Source: CAYLZN01 sp964387935 (GTDB lineage Bacteria; Acidobacteriota; Vicinamibacteria; Vicinamibacterales; JAFNAJ01). Taken from it: 9,437 nucleotides of DNA. A program made the translations under genes and the position numbers. Position 1 is the first letter of the stretch; every line of letters begins with the position of its first letter. The stretch is taken from the NCBI GenBank assembly GCA_964387935.1, contig CAYLZN010000230.1:1-9437 (forward strand). The letters are read 5' to 3'. The notes under the pieces were generated by a model. It worked only from the letters and a program-made list of their open reading frames with translations, did not search any database and was not told where the DNA came from. Below, piece by piece: positions 4,847 to 9,437 of this stretch.

Positions 4847-7689
4847 TTCGTCTGCAGGCGGTCCAGCGCGGCCCTGGCGTCCTTCAAGAGGGGCAGATCG
4901 GCGTCGGCGTCCTTCCACAGATCGACGACCTGGGTGTACGCCTCGCGAGCGCCCTGGGCATTGCCTGCCGCCGCGCGGGCGCGCCCCGTGTCGAAGAGGG
5001 CGAGGATGTGCACGACGTCGAACGGCTGCAGGTCACGCCGTCTGAGCACCTCCGCAAGTTCCCGCTCGGCCTCTCCTGGTTGCCCGGCGGCCAGGTAGGC
5101 CCGGCCTCTCAGCAGGCGGCTTCCGAGCTGGGCCGGCCACCGGGCTTCGAACGCCCGCACGGACTCGAGCCGCTCGAGCGCCTCCGACGGCCTGCCCCGC
5201 TGCAGCGCCACGAGGGCCCGGAACACGGCGTCCTGGACCGTCCCTTCAACGCCCATCTTGAGGGCGTCTTCGCGGACGGTCGCATACGCGCGTTCCGCGG
5301 CGGCGACGTCACCGACCACGGCCAGCGCCATGGCAGCGTAGCGGGTCACCTTGGGTGAAGGGGGACCTGCGGTCACGCGTTGCGCCTCGGCGCGCGCCCG
5401 CTCGGTGAACCCGAGCAACGCGTCCACCCACGCGAAGGTCCCTTCCATGGCGCGGGCCGTTTCCAGGAGTCCGTAGCGCGAGGCCACGCCGGCGGCGTCC
5501 TCGGTGAGTCGACGGAACTCGGCGACGTGCCCGGCAAACAACGCCCGATCCGCCTGGACGCCGAGCACTTCCGCTTCGGCCGGCGTCCCGCGCACGGCGG
5601 CGGCGTGGGTGTCCATCGCCGAGGTGTCTCCTTTGCGTGCGGCGAGGCCGTAGAGCATGACATGTGCGGCCGGGCTGCCGCCCGACCGTTCCAGCAGCTG
5701 CTGGAGGAGGGTCTCGGCCTCGTCGAACCGCCCCTCGTTCACGTAGATGCCGGCTGCATTGGTGTAGGGAAACGAGGAGGCGGGCTCGAGGTCGATGGCC
5801 TGCAGGTACGACTCGAGGGCGCGGTCGTCGTTTCCCTGCTGCGAGTAGATCAGCCCGACGTTGGTGTAGGGCGTCGCGTCACGCGGATACGTCTTCTTCC
5901 AGAGCTCGTAGACGTCCGCAGCCTTGGCCGGGTCGCTCTCGACGCTGGCGAAGTAGTGGGCCGTGATGTACAGGCGCTCGCGCTCGCTCACCTTGTCGCG
6001 CAGGGCGTAGGCCTGTTCCCGGTGCTCGCGGGACAGCGCGTTCTCGCCGAGATTGGCGTACACGGTCCCGAGGCGCGCGTGCGCGAGCGCGAACTCGGGA
6101 TCGAGCTCCACGGCGCGCTTGAAGAACGCCAGCGCCTCCATGTCGCCGCGCGTCATCCGCTCGCGATCGCCGAGGCTGAACGCCTTGAGCGCCTCGAGGG
6201 ACCCGGTGGACGCCTGGTTGATCGGCGTGTCCATCTTCTCGATGGAGGCGAGGGACTCGCCGAGCTTGCCGCGCATGGCGCTGGTCGCCCTGCCGAGGCT
6301 CGCGAGCACGGCTTCCTTGCTCCTCGCCTCGACCTGCTCGCGCGCCAGCACGTCACCCGTCTGGCAACCCTCCGCCGTGAGCGTGATGACGTAGCTCTGG
6401 CCGAGCCGTGCGATGTCGCCGGCCATGATCGCTTTCACGCCCTGCCGCTGACAGATCTCGCGGGCGACGGCCGGCGTCACGTCGGTGTCCGGCGGCCGCC
6501 GCATGTAGCGCAACGTCTCCTGGACACGCGGCTGCGACAGGACGTTGATGAACGGCGACTCCTCGAGCTTGACCGCCAGGGCCTGCTCGAGCGTGCCGTC
6601 GAACATGGCGTCCCCGGTGCTGTTGGTGAAGTCGGCGAGCACGATGACGTCCGACTCGCCCAGCGCCTCGACCTCGCGGATCTGGCGGAGCCCGAGGACG
6701 CCCGCCACGACCACGAGCGCGCCCAGCGCGGCCGCGGGCCACCACCGACGCCAACCGGGCGTGGCCGCGGCCGGCCCCCACCCGCTCTGCACCTTCCGCC
6801 GCCCGGGCGTCGGGGCGCCCTCGTTCGAATCCGACAGACGCCGCAGACGCTTCAGGTCCGTCGCCAGATCCGCCACGTTCTGGTAGCGGCGCGCGCGGTC
6901 TTTTTCGATCGCGCGCGCGATGATCCCCTCGAGCTCCGGGGGCACGGCCTGATTGAAGTGGCTCGGCGCCTCCGGCGTCCGGTTCAGGATCCCATCGAAG
7001 ATCACGGCCGTCGTGGTACCGCCAAACGCCTGGCGTCCGGTGGCCATCTCGTAGAGCACGACGCCAAACGAGAACGTGTCGCTGCGGGGGTCGATGTCCT
7101 CGCCGCGCGCCTGCTCGGGAGACATGTAGGCGATCGTGCCCAGCGCCGAGCCGTGCGCCGTCACGTGCTCGTTCGGCACGAGGTGCGTCTCCTCCGCGGC
7201 GGCCGAGATCCGTCGGGTGGACGCCGGCTTCGCGAGGCCGAAATCCACGACCTTGGCAAGGCCGTTGGCGGTGATGAAAATGTTGCCGGGCTTGACGTCG
7301 CGGTGGACGATGCCCTTGGCGTGTGCGGCGGCGAGCGCGTCGGCGACCTGGGCGCCCAGCTCGAGGGTGCGGTCCAGGGACAGGGCCTTGCCGGCCATGT
7401 GCTCCTGGAGTGTGCCGCCTTCGAGCAGCTCCATCGCGATGTAGGGCTGCCCGTCTGCCTCCCCGATCTCGTAAATGGTGCAGATGTTCGGGTGGTTGAG
7501 CGCCGCCGCCGAGCGCGCCTCGCGCTTGAAACGCTCCAGCGCCTGCGAATCAGACGAAATCTCGGTCGCCAGGAACTTGAGCGCGACCTCACGGTCGAGC
7601 TTGAGATCCTGTGCCCGATACACCACCCCCATGCCGCCGCCACCCAGGCGGTCGAGGATCCGATAGTGAGCAATTGTCTGGCCGACCAC
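4843..7689 (-). CDS. Membrane Ser/Thr protein kinase with periplasmic TPR domain
   Basis: Start chosen at GTG 7687-7689, giving 948 residues (V-G-Q-T-I-A-H-Y-R-I-L), because GGAG lies five bases upstream (7695-7698) and kinase homology begins at once. An upstream in-frame start at 7746 would add 19 Arg-rich residues. Residues 9-285 are a complete Hanks-type (PknB-like) kinase: Gly loop GGGGMG (16-21), Lys38 in VALKF, Glu57 of helix C, catalytic HRD (129-131) with K133 and N136, DFG (149-151), a long activation segment and SPE (190-192). A basic/proline linker precedes one transmembrane helix (~318-335). Residues ~345-470 form an alpha/beta segment starting VIVLADFTNSTGD, common in acidobacterial kinases and reminiscent of FlgO/TolB-N-like domains. 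From ~510 to the end are TPR-type helical pairs, clearest at 515-548, 587-619, 606-640 and 641-675. The kinase should be cytoplasmic and the TPR tail periplasmic, perhaps the sensing or scaffolding part. It probably shares an operon with the upstream FHA regulator. Confidence 0.93.
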   Translation of the reverse strand: MVGQTIAHYRILDRLGGGGMGVVYRAQDLKLDREVALKFLATEISSDSQALERFKREARSAAALNHPNICTIYEIGEADGQPYIAMELLEGGTLQEHMAGKALSLDRTLELGAQVADALAAAHAKGIVHRDVKPGNIFITANGLAKVVDFGLAKPASTRRISAAAEETHLVPNEHVTAHGSALGTIAYMSPEQARGEDIDPRSDTFSFGVVLYEMATGRQAFGGTTTAVIFDGILNRTPEAPSHFNQAVPPELEGIIARAIEKDRARRYQNVADLATDLKRLRRLSDSNEGAPTPGRRKVQSGWGPAAATPGWRRWWPAAALGALVVVAGVLGLRQIREVEALGESDVIVLADFTNSTGDAMFDGTLEQALAVKLEESPFINVLSQPRVQETLRYMRRPPDTDVTPAVAREICQRQGVKAIMAGDIARLGQSYVITLTAEGCQTGDVLAREQVEARSKEAVLASLGRATSAMRGKLGESLASIEKMDTPINQASTGSLEALKAFSLGDRERMTRGDMEALAFFKRAVELDPEFALAHARLGTVYANLGENALSREHREQAYALRDKVSERERLYITAHYFASVESDPAKAADVYELWKKTYPRDATPYTNVGLIYSQQGNDDRALESYLQAIDLEPASSFPYTNAAGIYVNEGRFDEAETLLQQLLERSGGSPAAHVMLYGLAARKGDTSAMDTHAAAVRGTPAEAEVLGVQADRALFAGHVAEFRRLTEDAAGVASRYGLLETARAMEGTFAWVDALLGFTERARAEAQRVTAGPPSPKVTRYAAMALAVVGDVAAAERAYATVREDALKMGVEGTVQDAVFRALVALQRGRPSEALERLESVRAFEARWPAQLGSRLLRGRAYLAAGQPGEAERELAEVLRRRDLQPFDVVHILALFDTGRARAAAGNAQGAREAYTQVVDLWKDADADLPLLKDARAALDRLQTN

Positions 7690-7779
7690 GTGAACTCCGT
7701 GTCGAGGACGGCGCCGGCCTCGTCGGCGTCCGGGGGAACGTAGCAAGAGACGAGCGTCGCGCCGCGGGCGTTCCGGCCT

Positions 7780-8436
7780 TCACGCTCCCGGGTCCAGGCT
7801 GACTGTCTCCGTGGCCGCATCGGCGCCACACAGCCTCAGCCGTGCCTGGACGGCCCCGAAGATGACGACATCCCCGTCCTCGAGGACCGTGGGCCTCGAG
7901 ATGCTGTGGCCGTTGACCGACGTCCCGTTCTTGCTGCCGAGGTCTTCAACCGTCGCCATCCCGTCGGCGATGGTCACCCGGGCGTGGTGGCGCGACACGC
8001 TCGGCGCGTCGAGCCGGACCTGCACGTCCGGCCCCCGGCCGACGGTCGAGTCCCCTGGCCCGAGCGGCCACTCCTGGCCGCCAGAAACGAGCCAGAAGTC
8101 GGATCCGGACGGACAGCGCCCGGCACCGACGGTCCGCACGTCGGCGCAGAACGCGTACCCGAACCCGTGCACCGTGCGGATGATGCGTGGCGTCCGCGCG
8201 GAGTCGCCGAGCGCGGTGCGGATTTCCACGATCAGGTTCGGCAGGTTCGCTTCGACGACGACCGTGTCGGGCCAGAGCGCCTGGTACAGTTCGTCCTTGG
8301 CAAGGGCGCGCGGCCTGCCCTCGAGGAGCCGCACGAGCAGATCGTAGGCCTTGAGCGACAGGTGCACGGGTTGCCCGTGCCTCCAGACCTCACGGCTCTC
8401 CGTATCGATCGTGCACCCTTCGAAGGCGGCGCGCAT
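7780..8436 (-). CDS. Winged-helix (OmpR/CadC-type) transcription factor fused to an FHA domain
   Basis: This 218-residue protein has no membrane segment. Residues 1-100 are a Trans_reg_C winged helix: LSLKAYDLLVRLLEGRPRALAKDELYQALWPD, then the recognition region VEANLPNLIVEIRTALGD and the beta-hairpin wing IIRTVHGFGYAF. Residues ~112-203 are an FHA domain with its phosphopeptide-binding residues: GRG (133-135), SRHH (148-151), SKNG (168-171) and NG (175-176). FHA domains bind phosphothreonine peptides, so this is a DNA-binding protein that reads the output of a Ser/Thr kinase. The gene for such a kinase follows 90 bp downstream on the same strand. It lacks the receiver domain of OmpR proteins and the BTAD of mycobacterial EmbR. 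The start at 8436 has GAAGGG at optimal spacing (8443-8448). Targets are unknown; self-regulation or control of the divergent DinB/membrane gene pair is possible. Family assignment is secure, role is inferred. Confidence 0.92.
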   Translation of the reverse strand: MRAAFEGCTIDTESREVWRHGQPVHLSLKAYDLLVRLLEGRPRALAKDELYQALWPDTVVVEANLPNLIVEIRTALGDSARTPRIIRTVHGFGYAFCADVRTVGAGRCPSGSDFWLVSGGQEWPLGPGDSTVGRGPDVQVRLDAPSVSRHHARVTIADGMATVEDLGSKNGTSVNGHSISRPTVLEDGDVVIFGAVQARLRLCGADAATETVSLDPGA

Positions 8437-8503
8437 GGTGTGCCCTTCTCAGTCTGACGCAATTCGAACGGACCCGCCAGCGCGCAGAATCGGAACGCTG
8501 GGG

Positions 8504-8509
8504 TAAACT
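8504..8509 (+). promoter_or_regulatory. Candidate -10 element TAAACT of the dinB-family gene
   Basis: TAAACT lies 29 bases before the ATG at 8539, within the 102-bp divergent region shared with the winged-helix-FHA gene. AGGGAG at 8527-8532 is a good RBS six bases before the ATG. No -35 box is convincing. The region also carries GAACG at 8466-8470 and 8493-8497 and its complement CGTTC at 8510-8514, which could be binding half-sites for a regulator but are short enough to occur by chance. Confidence 0.35.
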
Positions 8510-8538
8510 CGTTCGCGCCGCGACACAGGGAGTTCGCC

Positions 8539-9021
8539 ATGGAGTACCTGACGGACCTGATCGGCCACCAGGCCTGGGCCGACGCCACGCTCTGGCGGGC
8601 CATCATGGCGCACGCCCCGGCGTGCGACGACCGCGCGCTCCGGGATCGCCTGCATCACATCCATCTGGTGCAGCACGCGTTCCTGGCGATCGTCAACCGC
8701 GAGCCGGTCACCGCCACGAGGCCCGAGGACTTCGCCACCCGTACGGCTCTTCTCGACTACGGCCGCCAGGCGAATGCCCGGGCGCGAGCGTTCATCGACA
8801 CGGCGGATGCCGCGCGGTTGGCCGCGCGGCTCACCATCCCCTGGTTCACGGAGCCGCCAGTCGAGCTGACCGTGGCGCAGGCGCTCATGCAGGCGGCGAT
8901 GCACAGCCACTACCACCGAGGGCAGAACGCGACTCGCCTTCGCGAGCTGGGGGGCGAGCCCCCGCTGACGGACGTCATCGTCTGGCTCTGGAAGGGCCGC
9001 CCGGCGGCCGACTGGCCGTGA
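8539..9021 (+). CDS. DinB-family (DinB/YfiT-fold) putative metal-dependent protein
   Basis: At 160 residues this is a full-length member of the family. The four-helix DinB fold is recognisable from HQAWAD near the N-terminus, LHHIHLVQHAFL (residues ~39-49) and the signature MHSHYHRGQNATRLRELGGEPP (residues ~121-142). Expected metal ligands are His40 (or His42) with the HxxxH pair His122 and His126. The fold is shared with mycothiol/bacillithiol-dependent enzymes and with DNA-damage-induced DinB of Bacillus. The substrate cannot be read from the sequence; a thiol-transferase-like role is only one option. It is not DNA polymerase IV, which shares the name dinB. AGGGAG six bases before ATG supports the start. 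The gene is divergent from the winged-helix-FHA gene, and its stop overlaps the next gene's start (GTGA), indicating translational coupling. It differs clearly from the truncated DinB_2-type gene at 2618. Confidence 0.88.
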   Translation: MEYLTDLIGHQAWADATLWRAIMAHAPACDDRALRDRLHHIHLVQHAFLAIVNREPVTATRPEDFATRTALLDYGRQANARARAFIDTADAARLAARLTIPWFTEPPVELTVAQALMQAAMHSHYHRGQNATRLRELGGEPPLTDVIVWLWKGRPAADWP

Positions 9022-9437
9022 GCGCGGCCCGAACGCGCGCCTCGTGGGCCGACGACGTGTTGCTGCTGGCGATCGCGCTCGCCGCCGGCGTCCTCGTGTA
9101 CTGGCCCACGCTGGATTACGGGTTCGTGTACGACGACTATGGGTTCGTGCGGCCCCATGCGCCTGCCGAAGTCCTGGCGGCCTTTGGAGGCCCCTGGGAC
9201 CCGGCCGGGGCGAACGTCGCGTTCTTTCGGCCCCTGTCGGTGGCCTTCCACGCGGTTCGCTTCGCCTTCCTGCAGTTCGACCCGCGGCTCTACCACCTGC
9301 TCTCCCTCGCGCTCTTTCTCCTGCTCAGCACCGGCTCGCTCGCGCTGGGCGACGGCAAGCTGATGGGACCGGTGGGGCTCTGGGTGGCCACCGCCGCCTA
9401 CGCCCTCCTGGGGGTGGGGTCCCTGCTCTGTATCTAC
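9018..9437 (+). CDS. GT-C-type polytopic membrane glycosyltransferase-like protein, N-terminal part
   Basis: The frame opens at GTG 9018, overlapping the DinB stop in GTGA, and stays open for 140 codons to the window end, so the 3' part is missing. Residues ~14-32 form a first transmembrane helix (VLLLAIALAAGVLVYWP). They are followed by a short loop with FVYDDYGFVR, an acidic Asp39-Asp40 pair like the catalytic Asp/Glu in the first periplasmic loop of GT-C glycosyltransferases. Then come FFRPLSVAFHAVRF and DPRLYHLLSLALFLLL, matching the (Y/F)RPL and YH-L-NLLLH pattern of acidobacterial GT39/TMTC-like membrane proteins. A further hydrophobic stretch (~119-140) follows. These enzymes transfer sugars from lipid-linked donors; many close relatives carry a C-terminal TPR domain, which cannot be checked here. 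A non-enzymatic membrane protein remains possible. Confidence 0.7.
   Translation, partial: MSAARTRASWADDVLLLAIALAAGVLVYWPTLDYGFVYDDYGFVRPHAPAEVLAAFGGPWDPAGANVAFFRPLSVAFHAVRFAFLQFDPRLYHLLSLALFLLLSTGSLALGDGKLMGPVGLWVATAAYALLGVGSLLCIY

Noticed and set aside
5380..7743. A 787-codon open frame on the + strand opposite the kinase gene
   Set aside because: It is antisense to a complete kinase with all catalytic motifs; its product is rich in Arg, Gly, Leu and Val with no domain pattern, as expected from GC-rich third-position bias.
7690..7746. Upstream start of the kinase at 7746
   Set aside because: It adds only 19 Arg/Gly-rich residues without an evident RBS; the GTG at 7689 has GGAG at a good distance and directly precedes the kinase fold.
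8539..9021. DNA polymerase IV (the other gene called dinB)
   Set aside because: At 160 residues with a His-based metal site and HYHRGQ motif, this is the DinB/YfiT fold and not a Y-family polymerase.
9139..9363. A 74-codon + strand frame within the last gene
   Set aside because: It is out of frame with the GTG-initiated membrane protein, which has clear GT-C-type motifs; the short product is Ser/Arg/Pro-rich with no motif.

Overview
The window is high-GC DNA (about two thirds G+C by eye) and carries a gene set typical of Acidobacteriota, most likely the class Vicinamibacteria. The set includes an Oar-like TonB-dependent receptor, a PEP-CTERM surface protein, a membrane Ser/Thr kinase with a TPR tail, an M24 aminopeptidase with a VDPQLW motif, and two DinB-fold genes. 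This assignment rests on gene families and composition, because no rRNA or other phylogenetic marker is present.

Layout, left to right. Positions 1-1457 (+) hold the C-terminal part of an outer-membrane TonB-dependent receptor. A strong palindrome at 1473-1503 separates it from a convergent gene for a secreted PEP-CTERM protein (1542-2252, minus). That gene has a good RBS and, 58 bp upstream, a near-consensus sigma-54 (RpoN) promoter (2310-2324, minus), with several dyads further upstream. The non-coding stretch 2253-2617 also holds eight in-phase heptamers (2518-2573). Next is a DinB-like gene (+, from 2618) whose homology stops after about 104 residues and which then reads through antisense to its convergent neighbour, so it looks like a 3'-deleted remnant. 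A secreted M24B (Xaa-Pro aminopeptidase/prolidase-like) metallopeptidase follows (2967-4442, minus). It shares a 70-bp divergent promoter region with a small zinc-ribbon plus transmembrane protein (4513-4836, +) that appears to be translated leaderless.

The main system is on the minus strand from 8436 to 4843. A winged-helix DNA-binding domain fused to an FHA phosphothreonine-binding domain (7780-8436) lies 90 bp upstream of, and probably in an operon with, a 948-residue membrane Ser/Thr protein kinase (4843-7689). The kinase has one transmembrane helix and a long TPR-rich, probably periplasmic, tail. The pairing suggests a kinase that phosphorylates, or docks with, a transcription factor encoded beside it, comparable in principle to PknH-EmbR of Mycobacterium. 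Divergent from this pair are a complete DinB-family protein (8539-9021, +) and, overlapping it by 4 bp, the start of a GT-C-type polytopic membrane protein (9018 to the window end).

No tRNA, rRNA, CRISPR array, insertion sequence or phage gene was seen. The large open frames opposite the kinase, the aminopeptidase and the receptor are compositional shadows of the real genes.
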